Positions 15,557 to 24,441 of a DNA stretch of 36,841 nt are shown here, piece after piece. The notes under the pieces were generated by a model. It was not told the DNA's origin and ran no database searches. It saw only the letters and a program-made list of their open reading frames with translations. Each line of letters opens with the position of its first letter. The first letter of the stretch is position 1. Source of the DNA: an uncultured Bacteroidota bacterium. Lineage in GTDB: Bacteria; Bacteroidota; Bacteroidia; Chitinophagales; Chitinophagaceae. Position numbers and translations under genes: made by a program. The stretch is from contig CAIVEH010000132.1 in NCBI GenBank assembly GCA_903904855.1, positions 1 to 36,841 of the forward strand, written 5' to 3'.

Positions 15557-17011
15557 TTATCGGGTTAAGGTTAAAGGCGTACCGGTATAAAATTCAACAA
15601 CCTTAGTTTTGAATATATACTCATACCTGGCCTGCAGATTTGCCAGTACTGCCTTATAATAATTATTTTCTTCAATCAGGAAATTGGTTACGCTCGTCAA
15701 CCCCACACGCAGCTTGAGTTGCATATCGGCATAGGCTCTTTTTTCGGCTACCAGTTGTTCGTTGGTGGCCACATAATTCTTGCTGGCAGCCAACTGGTCG
15801 GTATAGGCCTGTTCCACATTTTTGCGCAGGGTATTTTTCACTGCCTGCTCATTGAGCCTGCTCATTTCCACATTTATTTTGGCCAGTTTTATATTATTTC
15901 TTGCCCTGTAATAATTGAAGATGGGCACAGTAAGATTCAAAGACACTAACTGACTGAAATTATTTTTAAACTGTGTAAAAAACGGATAATGCTGCGTGCT
16001 CACATCAGTTACCGGCACCGGCCCTATAACCGTTTCAGCCGGGTTGCTTTGCAGATAGCCTATTGTCTGGTTCTGGTAAAGTGTCTGCTGGGTAATATGG
16101 GTAAGGCCGCTGTAGTATTCCGTACTCAGTCCGGCATTGAGGCTCAGCGTTGGCATCAGGGCAGCCCTGTTTACTTCTACATCAGTTTGTGAGACGCTTA
16201 CCCGCAAAGCCGCGCTCTTTATCTCAGGGAAATTACTTTCAGCTACCTTATATATTTCATCGGCCGTGCCGGCCACATCTGCTACTGTAATAATTTCATC
16301 AGGCTTTTCTACATCACCCAATGACGATAGCGGTAATTCCATAAGCTGCGCCAGTTGTAGCCTGGCTAGTTGCAACTGATTTTCAGCAACCACTTTAGCC
16401 ACTCTGGTAGCCGCCAGTTGCGCCTGAATTTGGTACAGGCTGTCCTCTGGCGATTGGCCCACCTCCACATACTTAGCCGTTCTCACCGCCACCACACTAT
16501 CGGCCTCTATCTGGTGTTGCGCAGTAATAATAGCTTCAAACTCAAAAAGCACAAGCACATAGGCTGCCGTAACGGCGAGAGCAAGGTTGTTTTTCTGTGT
16601 TTCCACATCCAGCTTGCCGGCTTCATAATTCAGTTTAGCTTCCTTAACCAGATTGATGTACTTACCCCCGCCAAACAATACAACTGTGCTGTTAAGCGCT
16701 GGAGTGTTACTATTGGTATTCTGACTGACTAACTGGCTTCCACCCTGGTAAAATGTATTGCCAAAGTTGAAGGTTTGCGCATCGGTAAAATTTAGGTTGG
16801 GCAGGCGATTTGTCCTTGCCTGGTCCATATTCACCTTGGTAGTTTCGCTGGTTAGTTTCTGCTGGTTCAGCACCACATTGTTTTTCCAGGCGTAGGCAAT
16901 GCAGTCTGTCAGTGTCCACGGCTTTTGCTGAGCCAAAACAGACAAACAGGAAAACAGTATAAATAGTGTAAACCCTAAAACATATACTCCCCTCTTAATG
17001 AGCTTTATCAT
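15557..17011 (-). CDS. TolC-family outer-membrane efflux protein
   Basis: Trimeric outer-membrane channel of the exporter encoded by the operon. Seen: a signal peptide ending at VLAQQ (about residue 29), then two repeats of the OEP fold rich in long helices, for example WTLTDCIAYAWKNN (about 32-45) and the second-half LNLTVPIFNYYRARNNIKLAK (about 378-398). The length of 484 aa is normal. First gene of a four-gene minus-strand operon (channel, adaptor, ATPase, permease) whose spacings of 3, -1 and 73 nt imply one transcript. No dedicated regulator gene adjoins it. I found no clear -7 box; the upstream 514-nt gap carries repeat copy A. Confidence 0.94.
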   Translation of the reverse strand: MIKLIKRGVYVLGFTLFILFSCLSVLAQQKPWTLTDCIAYAWKNNVVLNQQKLTSETTKVNMDQARTNRLPNLNFTDAQTFNFGNTFYQGGSQLVSQNTNSNTPALNSTVVLFGGGKYINLVKEAKLNYEAGKLDVETQKNNLALAVTAAYVLVLFEFEAIITAQHQIEADSVVAVRTAKYVEVGQSPEDSLYQIQAQLAATRVAKVVAENQLQLARLQLAQLMELPLSSLGDVEKPDEIITVADVAGTADEIYKVAESNFPEIKSAALRVSVSQTDVEVNRAALMPTLSLNAGLSTEYYSGLTHITQQTLYQNQTIGYLQSNPAETVIGPVPVTDVSTQHYPFFTQFKNNFSQLVSLNLTVPIFNYYRARNNIKLAKINVEMSRLNEQAVKNTLRKNVEQAYTDQLAASKNYVATNEQLVAEKRAYADMQLKLRVGLTSVTNFLIEENNYYKAVLANLQARYEYIFKTKVVEFYTGTPLTLTR

Positions 17012-17525
17012 ACCATAGACACGGATGTTTTAACCCTCCGGGTTCTTTGTAGTTTTTAATACGAAAACCGGGCAACTATTACCCGATATATTTGCGGAAA
17101 AATTTTCAGGGTGAAAGGATTCAGAAAATAAATCTTTACACTACAAAATTGGGTTATTGCCCATCCAGTCACTTATACAATTCTGCAATCGTGTTGTATA
17201 ATTCATAGTATAAAAAAAATAACCCTTTATTACGCACTTCAAAATTAGAAGTAACATTTGCCTTTTGAGTTGATTCTGATCAATGTAGGGGCAAATATTG
17301 GTCAATATGAAATAGATACAGGTTATCCTATTTGTAGTAACAATAGATTTATCAATTTAAAAACGACATAATGCATAAACATTAATTTGCAAGTAAAATA
17401 AAATTTCATAATACTACTAAAGTGTAATTGCAGTTGTTTTAATTTACATTATCTTGTCGAATATTTTAAATTGGTACATTCTCCATGCAATAAATTATTA
17501 TTTTAAATTAATATACAAAAAAAAC
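17012..17525. other. 514-nt AT-rich gap between divergent genes
   Basis: It holds repeat copy A (17096-17316). The remaining roughly 200 nt before the WG-repeat gene are AT-rich, without an open frame or a convincing hairpin. Promoters for the efflux operon (minus) and the WG-repeat gene (plus) must lie here, but neither matches TAnnTTTG exactly. Confidence 0.6.
17096..17316 (+). repeat. dispersed repeat, copy A
   Basis: One of three same-orientation copies. Identical with copy B at TTCAGAAAATAAATCTTTAC (17120-17139), over 35 straight bases at 17171-17205, and again around GTAGGGGCAAATA near 17285. The 35-base block contains a perfect stem, TTATACAA (17173-17180) and TTGTATAA (17194-17201), with a 13-nt loop. 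No open frame spans it. Confidence 0.85.
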
Positions 17526-18886
17526 ATGAAATACAGATCATTAATTTTAGCATTGTTTCTTTTTGCATCATGCAAAGAAGAACCGGCGGTTGGTAGCCAT
17601 CAGCGTCAGCCGCAAGGTTATTATGATATGGTTTATGCCGATAATTCCGAAGGCATGATCAAAGTAATGAAGGGCAAGAAGTATGGTTTTGTAAATACCC
17701 GGGGTGAAGAAGTTGTTCCGGTAATTTATGAAGAAGCAGAAGCATTTATGGAAGGTTTGTCAGTTGTGAAAAAAGGTGGCAAATGGGGTTTTGTTGATTC
17801 ATTTGGCAAAGTTCAGATCGATTTCAAATTTGATGCTGCTGATGGATTTATAAATGGGTTTACAAGGGTTAAGCTGGGTAAAAAAACCGGAGTAATCAAT
17901 AAAAAGGGAGAACTGGTTATTCCGGCAAAGTATGTATTTATTGATGCCATAACTAGGGAATCGCAAAAGTAGCCGGGGATCAAGAATATGGTTTTGTGGA
18001 CATGGCTGGGAAGGAAATAACGCCGGGTAAGTATAAAATGGCGAACCCCTTCAGCAACGGAATGGCTGTGGTAACAGATGGCACCAAATATGGTTATATA
18101 GATGCAACAGGCAAAGAATTGATACCACTAAAGTTCAGGCAGGCTGCAGATTTCAAAAACGGACTGGCTTCTGTACAGGAAGGCGATTCATGGGGTTGCA
18201 TTGATAAGACAGGCAAGGTGATTATACCCTTCAAATACTTATATGAAATCCATTTTTCTGATGGACTTGGCATTATTCAGGATACAAACTATAAGGTTGG
18301 GGTTATAGATAGTAGTGGCAAAGTTATTGTTGCACTTAAATACAACCAGATAGAACCTTATAAGCAAGGAATGGCATTGACGGAAATGAATGACAGATAT
18401 GGTTTTCTTAACAGCGCAGGTGTTGAGGTAATTCCATTGGAATATAAGATGGCAGATACTTTTTCAGAAGGGTTTGCAAGTGTAAGGTTTGGTGATGTTA
18501 CCGGTTATGTGGATAAAAAAGGGACAATAAGAATTAAGCCTCAATACTCGGGATGTGGTTGTTTTTTAAACGGAATTGCTCTGGTTACCAACTACAATGA
18601 ACAAACGAATAAAGAGCAATCATGGCTGATAGATACCAATGGAGCTATAAAAGCAACTTTGCCGGCTGATATGCGGGAAGATGGAAAATTTAGCGATGGT
18701 CTTATGAGGATGTCTATGGGAGGCAAGTCTGGTTATATAGATTTAAATGGTAAAACAGTTATTCCGTTTGAGTATGAATCAAAAGAGGATTTCAAAAATG
18801 GGATCGTACATGTGTATAAGAATGGCAAAACAGGGTATATCGATAAGCACAATTATTGCGTTATATGCTGCTGGCCGGCGAAATAA
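17526..18886 (+). pseudogene. WG-repeat lipoprotein, split by a frameshift
   Basis: ATG 17526 begins a lipoprotein signal with lipobox FASC (Cys 15), followed by tandem WG repeats (pattern GxWGFVDxxGKxVIPxKYDxAxxFxxGLAxV). Examples in the first frame are GKKYGFVNTRGEEVVP and GGKWGFVDSFGKVQI. The first frame stops at TAG 17970. The second resumes without loss at GIAKVAGDQEYGFVD (17957 onward) and runs through about six more repeats to 18886. One missing base near 17955 accounts for the break. Restored length is about 453 aa. WG-repeat proteins are exported or surface proteins of unknown ligand. The last residues (NYCVICCWPAK) depart from the repeat and may reflect further damage. Confidence 0.85.
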
Positions 18887-19063
18887 TTTTTTTTGTATTT
18901 AAGTTGTCATGGTAATTGATATGGTAAATCCCATTGCTGAATTTGGATTAAGCTCACTATTTGCAGGCAATAAGCATGTGGCGATTTTTCCTCATTTTTC
19001 ATAAGGGGAAAAAAGCTAACTTGCAGGCACTGATATACAACTAAATCTCTCTTTAACAGGGAA

Positions 19064-19705
19064 ATGAAACAGAAACAAATATTCAGAGATCCCGGTTTTT
19101 GGATTCTATTAGGTATAAACGTATACCTGGTTTACTATTATTACCAAACTCCCAGAATATTCACCACACTAATATGGCTTTATTGGTGCCAGAGTGTTTT
19201 GATCGGCTTATTTAATATTTTGGATATCCTTACTGTCAGAACCATAAAAGTAATGGCTGATAAAAGCGATAGTTCAAACTCATCATTATTTGGGTCCCGG
19301 GTTAAACTGGCAGTTTTTTTTATGCTACATTATGGTTTCTTTCATTTAGTGTACCTCGTTTTTGTTGCCACTTTGAAACCAAGATACCCTGTTAACTGGG
19401 CTATGTTCAAGTACTTCTTATTTGCTTTCCTGGCAGGGCAGATATTTACTTTTGTACAACATAAAATACAACAGCGAAAATCGGCATCAAATATGGGCGT
19501 TATGTTCTTTGTGCCCTATCTTAGGATCATTCCTATGCACCTTACTATTCTTATTCCTGCCTTCTGCCATATTTCAAACCTTGGAATTTTCCTCATACTG
19601 AAAGCTATTGCTGATGTAATAATGTATATTGTTACTAAACCAAGCCAAAATTCCCGCGAATCAAATGAAGCTTTGGTAGCTACACAAAGCACCATGAATA
19701 TATAA
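19064..19705 (+). CDS. six-helix membrane protein, DUF6498-like
   Basis: 213 aa with six predicted membrane segments (about 10-27, 36-55, 81-103, 113-133, 150-170, 175-195). It begins FRDPGFWILLGINVYLVYYYY and contains LIWLYWCQSVLIGLFN and the conserved HYGFFHLVYLVF, which I associate with the DUF6498 family. No catalytic motif; function unknown. It stands alone between the WG-repeat gene and a minus-strand gene. TAACTTGC at about 19016-19023 resembles a -7 box lacking one T. Confidence 0.8.
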   Translation: MKQKQIFRDPGFWILLGINVYLVYYYYQTPRIFTTLIWLYWCQSVLIGLFNILDILTVRTIKVMADKSDSSNSSLFGSRVKLAVFFMLHYGFFHLVYLVFVATLKPRYPVNWAMFKYFLFAFLAGQIFTFVQHKIQQRKSASNMGVMFFVPYLRIIPMHLTILIPAFCHISNLGIFLILKAIADVIMYIVTKPSQNSRESNEALVATQSTMNI

Positions 19706-19827
19706 TTAGTAACAATAAATTCTATAAGGATGCAACGAATCCGATAATACGAGGTCAGGCTCTAAATATTTCCTTTTCTAAATAATCAGGCAAATTTCAA
19801 AAAACAAAAGCTAGTTATGTTTGGTAT

Positions 19828-20169
19828 CTATCTGGATGGTTTTCCTTTCTGGAGAATTATTATAGCTTTTTTTTGCTGCCCGATTTTTTCTGATAAAATT
19901 GCTACTGTAGCCTTAGACCGGGCTGCATATGTTTCGGTAATAGTAAAGGGCACATCATTAAAACCAACAATATAGCCTTGATCACCTTTATGAACATTAT
20001 CTCCTACCCCCTTATTCAAGACAATCACTGTTGAATTTCCCATGGGCAAAGCCTGAACAAGGTTAGCCTCCACCTGGCCTGGAGTTCCTTTGTGTGCAAG
20101 AATTGAATCCTGTGCATACGTAACTAATGTGACAAATGTGACACAAAAAAATAAAAATAGTGGCTTCAT
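19828..20169 (-). CDS. small secreted protein of unknown function
   Basis: 113 aa with a clear signal peptide (MKPLFLFFCVTFVTLVTYAQ). The mature 93 residues read as a small beta domain: STVIVLNKGVGDNVHKGDQG, YIVGFNDVPFTITETYAARSKATVAIL. The NKG-xGDNVxKGD pattern resembles short beta-barrel domains found at the ends of some periplasmic proteins, but I cannot assign a family. It is flanked by the DUF6498-like gene (convergent) and repeat copy B (upstream). Confidence 0.7.
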   Translation of the reverse strand: MKPLFLFFCVTFVTLVTYAQDSILAHKGTPGQVEANLVQALPMGNSTVIVLNKGVGDNVHKGDQGYIVGFNDVPFTITETYAARSKATVAILSEKIGQQKKAIIILQKGKPSR

Positions 20170-20584
20170 CAGAAATATAATTTATTCGTCAGGCAATGAT
20201 ACAAAAGTTTTTAGAGATCGCCTGCTAAGTTTAAATGATCAGATAAGCCTAAAGGAAAAATTTTCACAGTAACAATGTTCAGAAAATAAATCTTTACGCA
20301 GCAAAATTGGGTTATTACCATTCCATCAACTTATACAATTCTGCAATCGTGTTGTATAATTCACGGTTTGGATTAACAGCCCTTTTTCGCGCATCAAAAT
20401 TACCGGTGGCTAGTTTCTTTAGGGTTGATTTAGGTCAATGTAGGGGCAAATACTGGTCAAGTATAAAATAGAAGTTGTAAGTAATATCCATTGTTAAAGA
20501 CATATCAGACAGTTCAACTCAATACAATAAAAATGGCGAGGATAATTACTGCTGAAGCAAACTCATTTTAAATTTTGTCTGGTC
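20170..20584. other. 415-nt gap
   Basis: Holds the promoter region of the small secreted gene and repeat copy B (20254-20472), then about 110 nt of AT-rich sequence before the end of the next minus-strand gene. No ORF or clear terminator seen. Confidence 0.6.
20254..20472 (+). repeat. dispersed repeat, copy B
   Basis: Matches copy A from GGAAAAATTTTCA to about AAATAG with small indels in the middle. The stem TTATACAA (20331-20338) and TTGTATAA (20352-20359) is fully conserved, as is the 35-base block 20329-20363. It lies about 3.16 kb from copy A and 1.7 kb from copy C. Confidence 0.85.
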
Positions 20585-21379
20585 CTATTTATAGATCATA
20601 TAACTAAAGCATTCTTTACTTTTGTCTCGATTATCGCAGTATTGAATCAATTCATAACCATATTCTCTTTTTATTAAATAAAAATTCCCATGATCTACAT
20701 AAATAGTGTCTTCTGATATTTTATAAATTGCGCTATTACGAATATCATCAACACAGAAATTAATTTTTGATAAATATTTTTTAAAATATTTACCTTTCTT
20801 TTCATAAAATCTTAATGGGCATTCCAATTGACCAAAATCTCCATTAGTAACAATAAATACAGCATTTATATATAAATCATCGAATACCAGCCTGTCATCG
20901 GTCTCATAAGCATCTATTTTGGGGTAGGCAATAATCGGAGTAGTTGGGTCATTATAGTTTTTAAAACGCACAAAACTCGCTGCAAGCGGGAAAATCAAAA
21001 TTAGTCTGACAATGATTGTTGCCATGTATAGCGCCCTAATCCCAACATATACATATTTTAATTTAAATAAAAATTTAAATGTGCTAAACTTATGCTCTTT
21101 TTCCAGTTTAGGAGTTGTAAGCATAAAAATAAAGTCTAATACCACAAACAGAATAAAGTACAGTGCATATTGGTCTTTCTTGTATACCCAATACCAGTGC
21201 AGCTTAAACCTGAGAAATAAATCAACTGCTATAAAACAAACAGCGATCACAATAAAGGTCAGAATGTAGCTGAATCCGCGCTTGCTTATTATAATATCAT
21301 CTTTTATCTTACTGAATCTACTTAATAACAGAGCTGTACAAAAGAACAATAAATGAAATATCCAGCATATAAGAATCAT
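20585..21379 (-). CDS. four-helix membrane protein with C-terminal soluble domain, unknown
   Basis: From ATG 21379 the protein has 264 residues; a TTG at 21433 would add 18. Four hydrophobic segments (about 1-22, 34-57, 73-89, 109-137 by this start) are followed by a soluble tail of about 125 residues with alternating aromatic and charged residues (LYINAVFIVTNGDFGQLECPLRFYEKKGKYFKKYL). The codons are AT-rich. No family recognised and no active-site motif. It is a lone gene in the accessory stretch. Confidence 0.65.
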   Translation of the reverse strand: MILICWIFHLLFFCTALLLSRFSKIKDDIIISKRGFSYILTFIVIAVCFIAVDLFLRFKLHWYWVYKKDQYALYFILFVVLDFIFMLTTPKLEKEHKFSTFKFLFKLKYVYVGIRALYMATIIVRLILIFPLAASFVRFKNYNDPTTPIIAYPKIDAYETDDRLVFDDLYINAVFIVTNGDFGQLECPLRFYEKKGKYFKKYLSKINFCVDDIRNSAIYKISEDTIYVDHGNFYLIKREYGYELIQYCDNRDKSKECFSYMIYK

Positions 21380-21596
21380 AATTATAGTCTTAAACTGAAT
21401 GTAATTTATTGAGTTTTTATAGAAGGAATGCAAAAAATATATTTTGAATTACCAGTCTCCTATTGATCGGGATATTACCATTAAAATAAACGCTGTACAT
21501 TTATAAAAAGAATTATTTCAATAAACCTTAAACAACTCACATCAATAAATAATATTGTTATTACAAGTAATATTTTTTACCTTAAACCTTACAATT

Positions 21597-22060
21597 GTGA
21601 AAAAATGCACCTTCCTGCTTATTGCAATATTTTTCTGCATTAATGCCATAGCCCAGTTACCCGCTTATATGCCCACTGCAGGCCTGCTGGCTTGGTATCC
21701 TATGACAGGCAATGCCAATGATTCCAGCGGCTTTCAGCGCTATGGTGTGCCACATGGTAGCGTAACTTATGGCGCATAGACAGGTTCGGGGCTGCTAACA
21801 GCGCATTTATTCAGGATAATTCATGGATTGATTTTCCGATGAATAATTTCCCCACAGGAAATGCACCAAGGACCATCTCTGTCTTTTTTAAACTTGATCC
21901 ATTACACCTTACCGACTCAAGTGAATTATTTGCATGGGGAGATTCCTATGTGCCTGGTAACACTTTCGGTATGGTTGTATTCGATACGTTAATTGGGTTC
22001 CGGTCGGTTGATGTACCAGTTATAGCCATTCCAGCCACTTATACAATTCCCCAATCATGA
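21597..22060 (+). pseudogene. broken LamG/concanavalin-like secreted protein
   Basis: From GTG 21597: a signal peptide KKCTFLLIAIFFCINAIAQ, then GLLAWYPMTGNANDSSGFQRYG, the usual start of a LamG (concanavalin A-like) domain in Bacteroidota. The frame hits TAG at 21777. A frame one step over resumes as DRFGAANSAFIQDNSWIDFP and TISVFFKLDP up to TGA 22058, so there is an indel near 21775. After about 130 residues the LamG fold is incomplete, and the sequence passes into dispersed repeat copy C. The gene is therefore doubly damaged. LamG domains usually bind carbohydrates or protein surfaces. Confidence 0.75.
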
Positions 22061-22181
22061 TTTATAATTCACACCAGATTCTAATAGCACAGTTTTTCCA
22101 CTCAAATCACAACCCAAAATTACCGACAGGCTAATCGGTTGAGGGTGATACAAATTAATGATGGCGCCAATCTTAGTCAAT
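21991..22181 (+). repeat. dispersed repeat, copy C (diverged)
   Basis: Aligns to copies A and B from AATTGGGTT through ACTTATACAATTC, then AATTCAC, AAAATTACCG and ending AGTCAATC. It has about 20 extra bases near 22000. The left stem arm TTATACAA is intact (22039-22046), but the right arm is degraded (ATTTATAA). It covers the last 70 nt of the broken LamG frame and continues past its stop. Confidence 0.65.
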
Positions 22182-22673
22182 CACCCAATAATATAATATT
22201 TGCATAATTAACATATTATTTGTACTTAATACTAACTAGAACTTCATCTATAGAATCCAGTTTGACTAATAACTGTTGGAAAAGATCATTGGGGCTTATG
22301 CCTATAGTATTAAAAGCGGCTTATTTTAGCTAATTTTAAGGTTAAAAACATTGATATAAATACATATTTATTTAATGACGATCTTGATGTCCACATTATA
22401 CAAATGTATCTATGATATAGGTTACTTAATGCCATAAATTAAATTTATCCATATCGTGTTAGAAAATAGTACGCCTTTAATTAACCGAAAAATTACAAAC
22501 TGGAATTTACATTGAATTGATTAACAACTACTGAGCAAACAAAAAGACATTTTTAACTTTTCATAGTAATAATTCACTGCAAATAGGGATTAATACTAAA
22601 ATTAGTTGGTGTACCTTTGCGGAGATTGTCATAGTTGCAATATAATATATTTGTATTTCTAAAATAATTTATT
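22061..22673. other. 613-nt AT-rich gap
   Basis: The first 120 nt are the end of repeat copy C. The rest is AT-rich with many stops in all frames and no clear hairpin. The last 70 nt carry two -7 boxes for the DUF1566 gene. Confidence 0.55.
22612..22653 (+). promoter_or_regulatory. tandem -7 boxes of the DUF1566 gene
   Basis: TACCTTTG at 22612-22619 and TATATTTG at 22646-22653 both fit TAnnTTTG. The second has TTG at 22626-22628 with a 17-nt spacer, which fits the -33 element. It would give a leader of about 15 nt to the TTG start at 22674. Confidence 0.55.
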
Positions 22674-23555
22674 TTGTCTTTATCATTTAAATGTTTCTGC
22701 TGTTTTTTAAGCATTCTTTTTGTAGCAAATCAGAGTTTGGCCCAGGGCGTTTTGTACAAAGCACCAATAGCTTACTCAAATGTCTCTACTTCACACAATT
22801 TTCAATCTACCAATAAAGTCGTGATGGCACCAAGAATAACGACTGAACAACATAAAAGCATCAATTCTCCTGCGAAAGGTTTACTTGCATTTAATGGTAC
22901 ATCAGCTGAGTATAACAATAATAGTGGAATAAATGGCGCGCCAGTAAGGAAAGCGAATAAAGGGAATAGCAGTCCAGCAGAAGCTACAGAAAATCGTTTG
23001 CATAACAATAGTTTACCAAGGGTAACCAATAGCAAATTTTTAGTGATCTTGAGTGATGGCGCTAAAAAAGCCATCACTCCAAAATTAACAATTGGAGCGA
23101 GTTATGGAGGTGGAGTTATTGCCTATTTGTTACAACCCGGCGATAAAGGTTATGATTCGTTTGTGCAGCATGGGCTGATAGCAGCTGTAAGCGACCAGTG
23201 TACAGGAGTGCTGTGGTACGGGAGTTGCAATAATACCTATGCTACAGGCATTGCTGTTGGTACAGGGCGATCTAATACAATGGCAATAATAACCAATCAG
23301 GGCGCAGGCACTTACGCGGCCACTATTGCCAGTGCGTATACCGGTGGCGGGTATACGGACTGGTATTTACCCAGCAAAGAAGAATTAAACAAATTGCACA
23401 TTAATCGGGTTGCAATAGGTGGATTTGCCAATGCCGATTACTGGAGTTCGAGTCGTTACCCCACTTATGCATGGTCTCAGTGTTTCAGCAGTGGCAAACC
23501 TAACAACGTAAAAAAGGACAACACAGCCTATGTGCGTGCTGTCCGGTCTTTTTAA
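22674..23555 (+). CDS. secreted DUF1566 (Lcl C-terminal-like) protein
   Basis: The TTG start at 22674 is the only reasonable one; it gives the signal peptide LSFKCFCCFLSILFVANQSLAQ, and no ATG lies upstream. The middle (about 30-125) is low-complexity Asn/Ser-rich. The C-terminal half has the DUF1566 pattern GGVIAYLLQPGDKGYD, GTAIGTG-like AVGTGRSNT, GGYTDWYLPSKEELNKL, FANADYWSSS and a terminal VRAVRSF. Such domains occur in exported fibre- or adhesin-type proteins, in Bacteroidota often combined with collagen-like or fibrobacter-type repeats, here absent. Role in surface interaction is inferred. 293 aa. Confidence 0.85.
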   Translation: MSLSFKCFCCFLSILFVANQSLAQGVLYKAPIAYSNVSTSHNFQSTNKVVMAPRITTEQHKSINSPAKGLLAFNGTSAEYNNNSGINGAPVRKANKGNSSPAEATENRLHNNSLPRVTNSKFLVILSDGAKKAITPKLTIGASYGGGVIAYLLQPGDKGYDSFVQHGLIAAVSDQCTGVLWYGSCNNTYATGIAVGTGRSNTMAIITNQGAGTYAATIASAYTGGGYTDWYLPSKEELNKLHINRVAIGGFANADYWSSSRYPTYAWSQCFSSGKPNNVKKDNTAYVRAVRSF

Positions 23556-24045
23556 CTTACTTGCAGGCAAATAATAAATTCATTGATTAAATATGATTGT
23601 AACAAAATATCAGATTTCTACAAATAATACTACGTATTATTAAGCTCGTTAAAATTCTTATGGCCTGTGATTTAAATCGCAATACCGCAATTATTGATAT
23701 TTAACATATAAAATATTTATAATTAAATTCAAAATAAATATCCTATAGCTACTAATAATAGGGATAGTAAAATGAAAATATTAGCCGAACTTTGTCTAAA
23801 TAACAACCAACTATAACTGGTATTGCAAATAATATATTATACAAATATCCAGGTGAAGTTCATTGATTGATCAGGCATAACATTGGGATAATTGGAAATT
23901 TCCATTTTCTCCTGAATGACTTTGGACAGGTAATTTGTCTGGATATATAACCGATTTTGTTTGAGTTAAGGGCTTTCCCGTATTCTTACGGGAGGGCTTG
24001 TTTTTAAGAGTAGAATGTGTTGCTTATTGCATTAAATGTTGATTA
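23556..24045. other. 490-nt gap with a strong terminator
   Basis: It contains a small AT-rich hairpin (AATAATAC at 23623 and GTATTATT at 23634, loop TAC) and, near its end, a strong intrinsic terminator (separate entry). Only frames of up to 16 codons occur between them. A short non-coding transcript ending at the terminator is possible. Confidence 0.5.
23971..24005 (+). terminator. intrinsic terminator
   Basis: Stem GCTTTCCCGTA (23972-23982), loop TTCT, TACGGGAGGGC (23987-23997): 11 pairs, two of them G-U, followed by TTGTTTTT. It faces right. The nearest upstream gene on this strand ends 415 nt away, and the response-regulator start lies 40 nt downstream. Confidence 0.75.
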
Positions 24046-24441
24046 ATGAATTCCAGGTATCTTATTTCGATTGATGATGATCCTTTGAATAATCTCATAA
24101 ACAAGATTTTAATTGAGAAATTTTTCCCTGAAATCAGACTTGAATGTTTTACTGAATCAGTGGATGGATTGGCACATATCATTTCATTAATTCCAAATGG
24201 GGAGATTAAGGTTATCATTTTATTAGATGTTGTAATGCCGCCATTCTCTTGCTGGGATCTGCTGGAAAAACTATCAGCATACTCCACTCAGATAAAAAAG
24301 AATTTCAGAATATTCCTGTTATCTGCTACAATCGATCCAGGTGTAATAAATAAAGCAAATTTTAACGAATTAATTGCCGGCTATATAGAAAAACCACTTT
24401 CAAAGTCAAAAATTGAGCATATACTTAGTGTTGAATTTTAA
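24046..24441 (+). CDS. single-domain response regulator (CheY-like receiver)
   Basis: 131 aa, only a receiver domain. Seen: acidic pocket DDD at 10-12, phosphoacceptor D61 in LLDVVMP, the Ser/Thr switch S93 in LLSATID, and K116 in EKPLS. All phosphorylation residues are present. No histidine kinase or output gene is adjacent, so it is an orphan; Bacteroidota use many such stand-alone receivers as phosphorelay or protein-protein switches. A terminator 40 nt upstream insulates it from upstream transcription. Confidence 0.93.
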   Translation: MNSRYLISIDDDPLNNLINKILIEKFFPEIRLECFTESVDGLAHIISLIPNGEIKVIILLDVVMPPFSCWDLLEKLSAYSTQIKKNFRIFLLSATIDPGVINKANFNELIAGYIEKPLSKSKIEHILSVEF

